Shown: piece after piece, positions 21,127-28,525 of the stretch
How the letters are laid out: each line of letters starts with the position of its first letter
How positions within the stretch are numbered: the stretch's first letter is position 1
From: CAVPEV01 sp963703555
Lineage (GTDB): Bacteria; Actinomycetota; Actinomycetes; Actinomycetales; Cellulomonadaceae
Length of the DNA: 47,465 nt
Reading direction: 5' to 3'
Assembly: GCA_963703555.1 (NCBI GenBank)
Contig: CAVPEV010000023.1
Span: forward strand, 1 to 47,465
Position numbers and translations under genes: made by a program
Notes under the pieces: generated by a model
What the model saw: the letters and a program-made list of their open reading frames with translations, nothing else
Told to the model about the DNA's origin: nothing
Database searches by the model: none

Positions 21127-22599
21127 GTGGCCGTCGGGATCCTCTGCGCGCTGCCGGCGACGGTGGACGCGCTGGTCGTGCGTGCCGTCGAACGCACCGG
21201 CGGCCGGCTCGCCGTCGCCCGCCGGTGCGCCGACCTGACCGAGCTGCAGGCCGCGGCGGAGGCCGGGCTCGGCCGGGTCGCCGTCGTCGACGCCGGGCTG
21301 GCCCACCTGGACCGGCCGGCCGTCGTCGCGCTCGCCGGGGCCGGCGTCCTGGTCGTGGGGCTCACCGAGCAGGCCGCCCCCTGGGTCGGTGAGCGGCTCG
21401 TCGCGATCGGGGTCGAACACGTGCGGCCCGCCCCCGCCGACGCCACGGAGGCGGACGACCTCCTTGCGGTGCTGACAGGCCTGCTCGACGGCTCGAGTCC
21501 CGGCCCACGGACAGGCCCGGCGGGAGGCGGGTCCACCGGGTCGGCCGCGCGGGCACCGGCCGCGCCGGCCACCGCGGGGAGCCCCGCGGGCTCGGCGGCG
21601 AGCGCCGCCCGGCGTGGTCCGGTCACCGGTGCCGGTCCGGCCGCGGGGCTGGGCAGCACTGCCACGCCGGACGGGCTGCCCGCGGACCGCCGGCCGGGGG
21701 AGGCGGGCGAGGACCGCCCGGCCGGGCGCCTGGTCGCCGTATGGGGACCGACCGGCGCGCCGGGCCGTACGACGATCGCGGTGCAGCTGGCAGCCGAGCT
21801 GGCTCTCGCGGGCCACACCTGCCTCCTGATCGACGCGGACACCTACGGCGGCACAGTCGCCCAGGTCCTCGGCCTGCTCGACGAGGCACCAGGACTGGCT
21901 GCCGCGGTGCGTGCATCCGCGCAGGGTGCGTTCGACGTCGCCGGGCTGGGACGGCTCGCCCCGGCCGTCGTGCCCGGCCTGCGCATCCTCACCGGGATCT
22001 CCCGGGCCGAGCGCTGGCCGGAGCTGGCGGCGCCGGCGCTGGACGTGGTGTGGACCGTCGCCCGCGCGATGGTCGACCGGGTCGTCGTCGACTGCGGGTT
22101 CTGCCTCGAGCGCGACGAGGCGCTGAGCTACGACACGCGGGCCCCGCAGCGCAACGCGGCCACCCTGTCCGCGCTGGCAGCAGCGGACGACGTGGTCGTG
22201 GTGGGCGCGGGGGACCCGGTCGGCATGCAGCGGCTCGTCCGGGGGCTCGACGCGCTGGCGGAGCTGCAGGTGACCGCCCGCCGCACGGTGGTGGTCAACC
22301 GGGTGCGCGCATCGGTCGCCGGCCCGCGGCCGGCTTCCGCGGTCGCCCAGGCGCTGGCTCGCTACGCCGGCGTGCGGGACGTGCACATCGTGCCCGACGA
22401 CCCGGCTGCGCTCGACGCGAGCCTGCTGCGTGCCCGCCTGCTGCACGAGGTGGCGCCGGGCTCTCCCGCCCGACGGGCGATCGCCGAGGTCGCGGACCTG
22501 CTGGGGACGGGGACCGGCGAGCCCCGTCGGGAGCACCGGCGGGTGCGGAGCGAGCGCCGCGAGCGGGCGAGGGCGGCGTCCGCGGTGCCGGGTCGGTGA
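21127..22599 (+). CDS. CpaE/MinD-like P-loop ATPase
   Basis: 490 residues. Residues 1-120 form a receiver-like N-terminal domain typical of CpaE. An Ala/Gly/Pro-rich linker (about 120-195) is followed by a SIMIBI-class ATPase. The Walker A loop is GPTGAPGRTTIAVQLA, with Arg where the canonical P-loop lysine sits; the signature-lysine position is also changed. Next come LLIDADTYGGTVAQVLGL and VVVDCGFCLE. CpaE proteins localise Tad pilus machinery at cell poles. The altered loop is common in actinobacterial members as far as I know, but ATP hydrolysis should not be assumed. The stop codon lies inside the first copy of a 26-bp repeat array. Confidence 0.83.
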   Translation: MAVGILCALPATVDALVVRAVERTGGRLAVARRCADLTELQAAAEAGLGRVAVVDAGLAHLDRPAVVALAGAGVLVVGLTEQAAPWVGERLVAIGVEHVRPAPADATEADDLLAVLTGLLDGSSPGPRTGPAGGGSTGSAARAPAAPATAGSPAGSAASAARRGPVTGAGPAAGLGSTATPDGLPADRRPGEAGEDRPAGRLVAVWGPTGAPGRTTIAVQLAAELALAGHTCLLIDADTYGGTVAQVLGLLDEAPGLAAAVRASAQGAFDVAGLGRLAPAVVPGLRILTGISRAERWPELAAPALDVVWTVARAMVDRVVVDCGFCLERDEALSYDTRAPQRNAATLSALAAADDVVVVGAGDPVGMQRLVRGLDALAELQVTARRTVVVNRVRASVAGPRPASAVAQALARYAGVRDVHIVPDDPAALDASLLRARLLHEVAPGSPARRAIAEVADLLGTGTGEPRREHRRVRSERRERARAASAVPGR

Positions 22600-22745
22600 G
22601 GATCCGCACCTGCCCGGGTCGGTGAGGATCCGCACCTGCCCGGGTCGGTGAGGATCCGCACCTGCCCGGGTCGGTGAGGATCCGCACCTGCCCGGGTCGG
22701 TGAGGATCCGCACCTGCCCGGGTCGGTGACGATCCGCACCTGCCC
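22590..22745. repeat. Six 26-bp palindromic tandem repeats starting at the cpaE-like stop codon
   Basis: Six head-to-tail copies at 22590, 22616, 22642, 22668, 22694 and 22720. The first five are identical; the sixth has GACGATCC in place of GAGGATCC. Each unit is itself an imperfect palindrome, GGTGAGGATCCGCACC centred on GGATCC and flanked by GGG and CCC, so each can form a hairpin. The CpaE stop (22597-22599) is in copy 1. The array fills almost all of the gap to the DUF6912 promoter. Confidence 0.97.
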
Positions 22746-22779
22746 GGGCGATGCTGCCCCGCAGGCCCGGGCCGTCGGG

Positions 22780-22785
22780 CAGACT
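22780..22785 (+). promoter_or_regulatory. Candidate -10 element of a leaderless DUF6912 transcript
   Basis: CAGACT ends 7 bases before the A of ATG 22792, so transcription would begin at the start codon. No ribosome-binding site is present upstream of the ATG. Confidence 0.4.
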
Positions 22786-22791
22786 GACCGG

Positions 22792-23241
22792 ATGCGCGTC
22801 TACCTGCCGGCCACCCTCGACGACGTCGGCGACCTTGCCGGCGTCGCGGCGGGACCGGCCCATGCCGTGACTGCGGCGCTGCGGGCGGCGTTGCCCGACG
22901 ACGACGAGGAGTCCCTGGAGTACGCGGCGCAGCTGGCAGCGGCCGACGACTGTCTCGCGTTGCTGGCGGAGCGCCCGGGTGCGCCGCGCCTGCGGGTCGT
23001 GCTGGCCGCCGAGGTGCCCGACGGCCAGGTGGCGCCGAGCCAGGACCCCCGGGGACCGAGCAGTGTCGAGCTGCAGTGGGCCGTGGACCGCAGCGACATC
23101 ATCTGCGCCCTCGTGGACGAGCCGGCGGCGCGACGCGACGTCGAGACGGCGCTGGCCGGCGACGCCGCGGCGGCGGACCGGCTGTGGGAGCGCGAGCTGC
23201 TCTGGTACGACGCCAGCGAGCTGTGCTCGATCCCCCGGTGA
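22792..23241 (+). CDS. DUF6912 family protein
   Basis: 149 residues beginning MRVYLPATLDDVGDL, the hallmark of this actinobacterial family. Other conserved parts are AHAVTAALRAALPDDDEESL, ARRDVETALAGD and a C-terminal RLWERELLWYDASEL. Soluble, no signal peptide or membrane helix. The function is unknown; the presence of a hydrophobic cleft-like alpha/beta pattern gives no catalytic clue. It is usually found near the HTH/hisN/rsgA genes in Micrococcales. The stop codon lies in the first copy of a 20-bp direct repeat. Confidence 0.85.
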   Translation: MRVYLPATLDDVGDLAGVAAGPAHAVTAALRAALPDDDEESLEYAAQLAAADDCLALLAERPGAPRLRVVLAAEVPDGQVAPSQDPRGPSSVELQWAVDRSDIICALVDEPAARRDVETALAGDAAAADRLWERELLWYDASELCSIPR

Positions 23242-23272
23242 CCGCGTGCCGGGCTCGATCCCCGGGTGACCG
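23225..23272 (+). repeat. 20-bp direct repeat spanning the DUF6912 stop codon
   Basis: Copies at 23225-23244 and 23253-23272 differ at one base (C at 23236, G at 23264) and are separated by 8 bp. The TGA stop is in copy 1, and an equivalent TGA appears in copy 2. Copy 2 lies in the short gap before the convergent hisN gene. Confidence 0.85.
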
Positions 23273-23315
23273 GGGGCCTGTCACGGCCGGGCGCCACCCA
23301 GCCGCGCGGCCGGGC

Positions 23316-24107
23316 TCAGCGCGCCTGGAGGATGGCCCGGACCTCGTCGTGCAGGAGGCCGTTGCTGACCAGCGCGGACCCGCCGAACGGCCCGGGGACC
23401 CCCTCGACGGACGTGAACGTCCCGCCGGCCTCCGTGACGATCGGAACCAGCGCGGCCATGTCATGCAGGGCGAGGTCCGGCTCGGCGGACACGTCCACCG
23501 CGCCCTCGGCGACCAGCACGTGCGACCAGAAGTCCCCGTACGCCCGGCTGCGCCACACCGTGCGGGTCAGTGCGAGGAACCGGTCGAGGCTGCCGCGCTC
23601 CTCCCATCCCGTCAGGCTGGAGTAGGACAGCGACGCGTCGGACAGGTGCGCCACGGCGGACACGTGCAGGCGCCGGGCCGCGGACAGCGAGCGGCCGGTC
23701 CAGGCCCCGGTGCCGGACGCCGCCCACCACCGTCGCCCGAGAGCGGGGGCGCTGACCACGCCGAGGACCACCTCGTCGCCGTCGAGGAGGGCCAGCAAGG
23801 TCGCCCACACCGGCACCCCGCGGACGAAGTTCTTCGTGCCGTCGATGGGGTCGACCACCCAGCGCCGCGGTCCGTGCCCCGTGTCGGCCATCTCCTCCCC
23901 GTGCACCGCGTCCCGGGGGCGCGCCCGGGCCAGCTGGGCCCGCACCGTCTGCTCGGCGGCCCGGTCGGCGTCCGTCACCGGGGTGAGGTCCGGCTTGGTG
24001 TCGACCGCCAGGTCGGCGGCACCGAACCGGGCCATGGTCAGCGCGTCCACCTGGTCGGCGATGACGTGGGCGAGGCGCAGGTCGTCGTCATAGCCGGCAG
24101 CGGTCAT
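23316..24107 (-). CDS. hisN: Inositol monophosphatase-family histidinol-phosphatase
   Basis: 263 residues from ATG 24107; an in-frame GTG at 24116 would add three residues. Metal-site motifs of the FIG/IMPase superfamily are complete: KPDLTPVTDADRAAE, GEEMADTG, WVVDPIDGTKNFVRG and the C-terminal EPDLALHDMAALVPIVTEAG. The sequence resembles actinobacterial HisN, which dephosphorylates L-histidinol phosphate in histidine biosynthesis; closely related enzymes act on inositol or fructose bisphosphate, so specificity is inferred. It is the last of a minus-strand group with rsgA and aroA, starting 32 bp after the rsgA stop. Convergent with the DUF6912 gene. Confidence 0.88.
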   Translation of the reverse strand: MTAAGYDDDLRLAHVIADQVDALTMARFGAADLAVDTKPDLTPVTDADRAAEQTVRAQLARARPRDAVHGEEMADTGHGPRRWVVDPIDGTKNFVRGVPVWATLLALLDGDEVVLGVVSAPALGRRWWAASGTGAWTGRSLSAARRLHVSAVAHLSDASLSYSSLTGWEERGSLDRFLALTRTVWRSRAYGDFWSHVLVAEGAVDVSAEPDLALHDMAALVPIVTEAGGTFTSVEGVPGPFGGSALVSNGLLHDEVRAILQAR

Positions 24108-24139
24108 GGCCGACACGGTAGCCGCCGGCCGGCCCCGGA

Positions 24140-25279
24140 TCAGCCCGGCGTGTCGCCGCCCGAGCGGCCCGGCTGCTGCGTCGGTCCCGACGCGCCGCTC
24201 GCGGAGCCCGACGTGCCGGTCCCGGACCAGAGGTCGTCGCCGTCCGGTGTGCCCAGCCGGCTGGCCAGCAGCCGCCGGAACGATGTGAGCCGGGTGCTAC
24301 GGCGGCGGGCGGTGGCCGGGTCGGGCGCATCGCGGACCCAGTCGTCGAGGACGCAGTCCGGTGCGTCGCCGGCATGGCTGCAGTCCCGGGGGCAGTCGGC
24401 CGCGGCGGCGTCGAGGTCGTCGAACGCGGCCAGGAGGTGGGACGGGTCCACGTGGCCCAGGCCGAAGGAGCGCACGCCCGGCGTGTCGATGACCCAGGTC
24501 GGCCGGGCATCCGCGACGCGCAGCGCGACCGCGGAGGACGAGGTGTGCCGGCCGCGCCCGGTCACGTCGTTCACCACGCCGGTCGCCCGGCCGGCAGCCG
24601 GCACGAGCTGGTTGACCAGCGTCGACTTGCCGACCCCGGAGTGCCCCACGAGCACGGACACGTGCCCGGACAGCGCGGCCCGCAGCAGCTCCAGCCCGAC
24701 CACCGGGCGGCCCGGCTCGATCGTGGTGACGAGCACGTGCACGCCGACCGGCTCGTAGAGGGCCAGGAGGTCGTCGGGGACGGCCAGGTCCGCCTTGGTC
24801 AGCACGAGGAGGACGGCCATGCCGGCGTCGTAGGCGGCCACCACGCACCGGTCGATCATCCGCAGGTGCGGCGCCGGGTCGGCCAGGGCGGTGACGACCA
24901 CCAGCTGGTCGGCGTTCGCGACGATGATCCGTTCGACGGGGTCGTCGTCGTCGGCGGTCCGGCGCAGCACGGTCCCCCGCGGTTCGATCCGCACGATCCG
25001 CGCCAGCGAGCCGGCAGCCCCGGTGGTGTCACCGACCACCGCCACCCGGTCCCCGGGGACGACGGGCAGGCGGCCGAGCTCGCGAGCCTTCATGGTGAGC
25101 ACCCGCTGCTCGTCCGGTCCGACCAGCACGGTGTAGCGCCCGCGGTCGACGGCGACGACGAAGCCCTGCTCGGCGTCGGCGTGCTCCGGGCGCAGCTTGC
25201 TGCGCGGGCGGGTGCCCTGCCGGTTGGGCCGCACCCGCACGTCGGTCTCGTCGAGGGGCCGGCGCGACGGTGGTCTCAT
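24140..25279 (-). CDS. rsgA: Ribosome small-subunit-dependent GTPase A
   Basis: 379 residues; the ATG at 25279 overlaps the aroA stop (ATGA). An N-terminal OB-fold (residues 45-110) precedes the circularly permuted GTPase core: G4 TKADL comes before G1 GHSGVGKSTLVNQL and G3 DTPGVRSFGLGHV, the order diagnostic of RsgA. The C-terminal zinc-binding region has CPRDCSH and PDCVL. The enzyme checks late 30S subunit assembly. A basic N-terminal 40 residues and a Gly/Ser-rich 30-residue tail are extra, as in other high-GC actinobacteria. Confidence 0.95.
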   Translation of the reverse strand: MRPPSRRPLDETDVRVRPNRQGTRPRSKLRPEHADAEQGFVVAVDRGRYTVLVGPDEQRVLTMKARELGRLPVVPGDRVAVVGDTTGAAGSLARIVRIEPRGTVLRRTADDDDPVERIIVANADQLVVVTALADPAPHLRMIDRCVVAAYDAGMAVLLVLTKADLAVPDDLLALYEPVGVHVLVTTIEPGRPVVGLELLRAALSGHVSVLVGHSGVGKSTLVNQLVPAAGRATGVVNDVTGRGRHTSSSAVALRVADARPTWVIDTPGVRSFGLGHVDPSHLLAAFDDLDAAAADCPRDCSHAGDAPDCVLDDWVRDAPDPATARRRSTRLTSFRRLLASRLGTPDGDDLWSGTGTSGSASGASGPTQQPGRSGGDTPG

Positions 25280-26562
25280 CGCAGCATCCGGTCCCACAGG
25301 CCGACGAACCCGGGCAGCGTCTTGGCGGTCGTGGCGACGTCCTCGACCCGCACCCCCGGGACGGCGAGGCCCAGCAGTGCGCCCGCGGTCGCCATCCGGT
25401 GGTCGGCGTAGGTGTGCACCGTGCCGGCGTGCAGCGGGTGCGGCGTGATCACCAGGCCGTCTGCGGTCTCCTCGGCACGCCCGCCGAGCCTGGTGATCTC
25501 GGTGGCGAGCGCCGCGAGCCGGTCGGTCTCGTGCCCGCGCAGGTGGGCGATGCCGCGCAACCGGGTGGGGGAGTCGGCCAGGGCGGCCAGGGCGGCGAGG
25601 GTCGGGGCCAGCTCACCGGCAGGTCGCAGGTCGAGGTCCACGCCGTGCAGCCGGCCGGAACCCGTGACGGCCAGCACGTCCCCGTCGAGCCGCACCCAGG
25701 CACCCATGGCCTCGAGGACGGACGGCAGCAGACCGCCCGGTTGGGTGGTGGTGGCGGGCCAGCCGGGGACCCGCACCGTCCCACCCGCCACCAGGGCCGC
25801 GGCCAGGAAGGGCGCAGCGTTGGACAGGTCGGGCTCGACGCGCACGTCGCGGCCGGCGATCGGGCCGGGCTCCACCCGCCACACCCCGGGCCGGGCGTCG
25901 TCGACGACGACTCCTGCGTCGCGCAGCAGCTGCACCGTCATCGCGATGTGCGGGGCGCTGGGCAGCGTCGACCCCGTGTGCCGGACGGTGAGGCCGCCGT
26001 CGCACCGGGCTGCGACGAGCAGCAGACCGGAGACGAACTGGCTCGAGCCCGACGCGTCGACGTCGACCGTGCCGCCGGCCAACCGGCCTCGCCCCACGAC
26101 GGTGAACGGCAACCGTCCGGCCCGACCGTGCTCGGCGACCTGCACCCCCATGCCGCGCAGCGCCTGGAGCAGCGGCGCCATCGGCCTGACCCGCGCACCG
26201 GGGTCCCCGTCGAAGTGGACCGGGCCGTCGGCGAGCGCCGCCACCGGCGGCAGGAAGCGCATGACCGTGCCCGCCAGGCCGCAGTCGACGGACGTCGCGC
26301 CGCGGAGCGGCCCGGGCACGACGGTCACGTCGGGGCCGTCGGACACGCCGGCGCCGAGCGCCCGCAGTCCGGACGCCATGAGCTCGGTGTCCCTGGAGCG
26401 CAGCGCACCGCGCAACCGCGACGGCCCGTCCGCGAGCGCCGCGAGGACCAGGTAGCGGTTGGTGAGGGACTTGGAGCCGGGCACCGCCACCGTCGCGTCG
26501 AGCGGCGCTGTCGCGGTCGGTGCGCACCAGGCCTCGTCGTGCGCTGCGGCCGGTTGGGTCAT
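25276..26562 (-). CDS. aroA: 3-phosphoshikimate 1-carboxyvinyltransferase (EPSP synthase)
   Basis: 428 residues. It joins shikimate-3-phosphate and PEP in the aromatic pathway, in the cytoplasm. Substrate-binding motifs are intact: VPGSKSLTNRYLVLAALADG, DCGLAGTVMRFLPPVAAL, SGSSQFVSGLLL, EPDLSNAAPFLAAA, HETDRLAAL and YADHRMATAGALLGLA. Length is normal. Genes aroA, rsgA and hisN form a minus-strand operon, with aroA first and a 4-bp overlap with rsgA. The same aroA-rsgA neighbourhood exists in Mycobacterium beside sigH, as here. The 40 bp upstream to the DoxX stop hold nothing recognisable. Confidence 0.96.
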   Translation of the reverse strand: MTQPAAAHDEAWCAPTATAPLDATVAVPGSKSLTNRYLVLAALADGPSRLRGALRSRDTELMASGLRALGAGVSDGPDVTVVPGPLRGATSVDCGLAGTVMRFLPPVAALADGPVHFDGDPGARVRPMAPLLQALRGMGVQVAEHGRAGRLPFTVVGRGRLAGGTVDVDASGSSQFVSGLLLVAARCDGGLTVRHTGSTLPSAPHIAMTVQLLRDAGVVVDDARPGVWRVEPGPIAGRDVRVEPDLSNAAPFLAAALVAGGTVRVPGWPATTTQPGGLLPSVLEAMGAWVRLDGDVLAVTGSGRLHGVDLDLRPAGELAPTLAALAALADSPTRLRGIAHLRGHETDRLAALATEITRLGGRAEETADGLVITPHPLHAGTVHTYADHRMATAGALLGLAVPGVRVEDVATTAKTLPGFVGLWDRMLR

Positions 26563-26602
26563 AGGTCGAGGTTATCGGGCGCCGGCGGCCCGATGAGGGC
26601 CG

Positions 26603-27157
26603 TCAGAGCGACCGCGTGACGCGGTGGGCGGCTCGCTCGGCGCCCACCTGCGCGTCACGCAGGCCGAGCCGGGCCTGGCGCGCGCCCGTCGTCCTGGCCC
26701 GGTCCAGCCGCCAGGCCAGTCCCGGCCGTCCCTCGCGGTCGGCGGCCACGATGAGTGCGCCGCCGACGAACGCCACCCGCGTCGCCACCCGGGACCGGCG
26801 TTCCTCCCGCGCGTGCTGGTCGTGCGGCGTCGGCGTGACCAGGGCACCGACGGCCAGCGGCAGCGTGAGCCCGGCGAGGGCCAGCGCTGCCAGGCGGGGC
26901 GCACGCCCAGCCGCCAGGGCCAGGCCCGCCGCGGCCGTGGCGGCCCCGTGTGCGCGGACCAGGCGGACCAGCTGCGGATGGGTCGGCTCGCGGTACTGCT
27001 CCAGCGGGCCCAGCCGCCCCTTCGGGACCCGGTGCTGGACGGACCGGATCACCTCGCGAGCCTGCTCGGCGTGGGAGTCCGGCTGACGGAGCGCGTGGAC
27101 GCCCTCCGAGACGAACCAGGACGCGAACATCGGGCGGGCGATGCGTCGCACGACCAT
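26603..27157 (-). CDS. DoxX family membrane protein
   Basis: 184 residues. ATG 27157 is preceded by AAGGAGGT, a near-perfect ribosome-binding site. The N-terminal MVVRRIARPMFASWFVSEGV matches DoxX. Two or three hydrophobic segments follow (AHGAATAAAGLALAAGRAP, LAALALAGLTLPLAVGALVT, VATRVAFVGGALIVAA). DoxX-like proteins are quinone-linked or redox-associated membrane proteins; the exact role is unknown. An extended C-terminal basic tail of about 40 residues is present. It lies divergent from sigR, and the 300-bp gap contains the SigR-type promoter. Confidence 0.82.
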   Translation of the reverse strand: MVVRRIARPMFASWFVSEGVHALRQPDSHAEQAREVIRSVQHRVPKGRLGPLEQYREPTHPQLVRLVRAHGAATAAAGLALAAGRAPRLAALALAGLTLPLAVGALVTPTPHDQHAREERRSRVATRVAFVGGALIVAADREGRPGLAWRLDRARTTGARQARLGLRDAQVGAERAAHRVTRSL

Positions 27158-27259
27158 GGGGGACCTCCTTGTCGGCACCGGCCCGGGCACGGGACCTCTG
27201 CGTCGACCACGCTAGCCCGCGCCGTCCCTGGGCGCGCGGGCCGCGGAGCACCCCTTCCT

Positions 27260-27286
27260 GGGAATCGCCCGGGGGTACGGCCTGTT
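27260..27286 (+). promoter_or_regulatory. SigR-type (ECF12) autoregulatory promoter
   Basis: GGGAAT (27260-27265) and GTT (27284-27286) are spaced by exactly 18 bp, matching the known SigR/SigH consensus GGAAT-N18/19-GTT. Predicted start is near 27293, immediately upstream of an in-frame ATG at 27296. This indicates positive autoregulation under thiol-oxidative stress. Confidence 0.85.
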
Positions 27287-27460
27287 GTTCCCGACATGCT
27301 GTGCGCTGTGGCTGACCCCGTCCTGCGGGGTCCCGTCTCCCTCGTCCTGTCCATGTCCGGGCCCTGGGCCGGTCCCGTCCCGGCGATCGTCGGCAGGCCG
27401 GCGGCTGCCGGTGCGGGCCCGACCGTCGCGCCGGTCCTGGCCCGGCTAGGCTCGCAGGTG

Positions 27461-28078
27461 ATGAGCGAGCAGACGCACCGGGCACCACTGTCCGAGAGTG
27501 ACGACGAGCGAGCGGCGAGGTTCGAGGCCGAGGCGCTGGTCTACCTCGACCAGATGTACGGCGCTGCGCTGCGGATGACGCGCAAGCCCGCAGACGCCGA
27601 GGACCTCGTGCAGGAGACCTTCGCCAAGGCGTTCGCGTCGTTCCACCAGTACCGCCCGGGGACCAACCTCAAGGCGTGGCTGTACCGGATCCTGACGAAC
27701 ACGTACATCAACTCCTACCGCAAGAAGCAGCGGGAGCCCCAGCAGTCGATGGCGGAGGACGTCGAGGACTGGCAGCTGGCGCGTGCCGAGTCGCACACGT
27801 CGACCGGGCTGCGCTCGGCCGAGGCCGACGCGCTGGACCACCTGCCCGACTCGGACGTCAAGGACGCGCTGGCGCGGCTGCCGGAGGACTTCCGGATGGC
27901 CGTCTACCTGGCGGACGTCGAGGGGTTCGCCTACAAGGAGATCGCCGAGATCATGGGCACTCCCATCGGCACGGTGATGTCACGGCTGCACCGCGGCCGC
28001 GCCCAGCTGCGAGCGCTGCTGGGCGACTACGCGCGCGAGCGCGGACTGGTCCCCACCGCGCGCGAGGGGGAGGAATGA
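27461..28078 (+). CDS. sigR: ECF sigma factor SigR/SigH (thiol-stress response)
   Basis: 205 residues from ATG 27461. Region 2 lies at about residues 20-90 (PADAEDLVQETFAKAFASFH, NLKAWLYRILTNTYINSYRK) and region 4 at 140-195 (ALARLPEDFRMAVYLADVEG, YKEIAEIMGTPIGTVMSRLH). It directs transcription of thioredoxin, mycothiol and protease genes when disulphide stress inactivates its anti-sigma factor. The downstream gene overlaps by 4 bp and has the RsrA zinc motif. The frame stays open upstream to ATG 27296, giving a 55-residue longer isoform just downstream of the SigR promoter, comparable to Streptomyces sigma-R-prime. Confidence 0.94.
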   Translation: MSEQTHRAPLSESDDERAARFEAEALVYLDQMYGAALRMTRKPADAEDLVQETFAKAFASFHQYRPGTNLKAWLYRILTNTYINSYRKKQREPQQSMAEDVEDWQLARAESHTSTGLRSAEADALDHLPDSDVKDALARLPEDFRMAVYLADVEGFAYKEIAEIMGTPIGTVMSRLHRGRAQLRALLGDYARERGLVPTAREGEE

Positions 28079-28431
28079 CCGCCGGTTCGGCCGTCCCGGA
28101 CGGCGAGGAGCTCGCAACGACGGACGAGCTGGTGCGGGCCCGCTGCCTGGACGGTGCGGAGCAGCCGGCGCGCGATGGGTGCGCGGAGACGTTGGATCGG
28201 CTCTACGAGTACCTGGACTCGGAGCTGGACGCTCCGGACGCCGACCGGGTGCGCGACCACCTGGCCGGCTGCGCGAGCTGCTGGGACGAGTTCGACCTCG
28301 ACTCGGTGCTGAAGAGCGTGGTGCGCCGCGGCTGCCGTGAGGAGGCGCCCGGCGAGCTGCGAGCACGGGTCGAGGCCCAGTTCATGATGCTCCGGGCGCG
28401 AACCTCGTGGACGGACCCGTCGCAGATCTGA
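28075..28431 (+). CDS. rsrA: RsrA/RshA zinc-binding anti-sigma factor (ZAS)
   Basis: 118 residues. ATG 28075 overlaps the sigR stop (ATGA), giving equimolar co-translation. The ZAS signature H-x3-C-x2-C is intact as HLAGCASC, with an additional cysteine at GCAETLDRLYEYLDSE and another near the end (RRGCREE). In RsrA-type proteins oxidation of these cysteines releases zinc and the sigma factor. Region after residue 80 is predicted helical. The stop codon is in the first copy of a 16-bp repeat array. Confidence 0.92.
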   Translation: MTAGSAVPDGEELATTDELVRARCLDGAEQPARDGCAETLDRLYEYLDSELDAPDADRVRDHLAGCASCWDEFDLDSVLKSVVRRGCREEAPGELRARVEAQFMMLRARTSWTDPSQI

Positions 28432-28509
28432 CCTGACCCAGATCTGACCCGTCGCAGATCTGACCTGACGCAGATCTGACCCGTCGCAGATCTGACCTGA
28501 CGCAGATCT
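28414..28509. repeat. Six 16-bp tandem repeats with AGATCT cores, starting at the rsrA stop codon
   Basis: Six consecutive 16-bp units run from 28414, alternating between GACCCGTCGCAGATCT (three exact copies) and GACCTGACNCAGATCT, so there is a 32-bp higher-order period. Each unit ends in the palindromic AGATCT, inside CAGATCTG. The rsrA TGA (28429-28431) straddles copies 1 and 2. A partial seventh copy ends at about 28521, 5 bp before the bL37 stop. Confidence 0.96.
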
Positions 28510-28525
28510 GACCTGACCTGAGCGA

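Noticed and set aside
22590..22745. CRISPR array
   Set aside because: Units are head-to-tail with no spacers, and no cas genes are present.
22362..22863. Repetitive protein encoded on the minus strand of the 26-bp array
   Set aside because: It is only the repeat translated in all three phases, since 26 bp is not a multiple of three; no start signal or family match.
28414..28509. CRISPR or phage attachment site at the 16-bp array
   Set aside because: There are no spacers, no integrase and no tRNA; plain tandem repeats.
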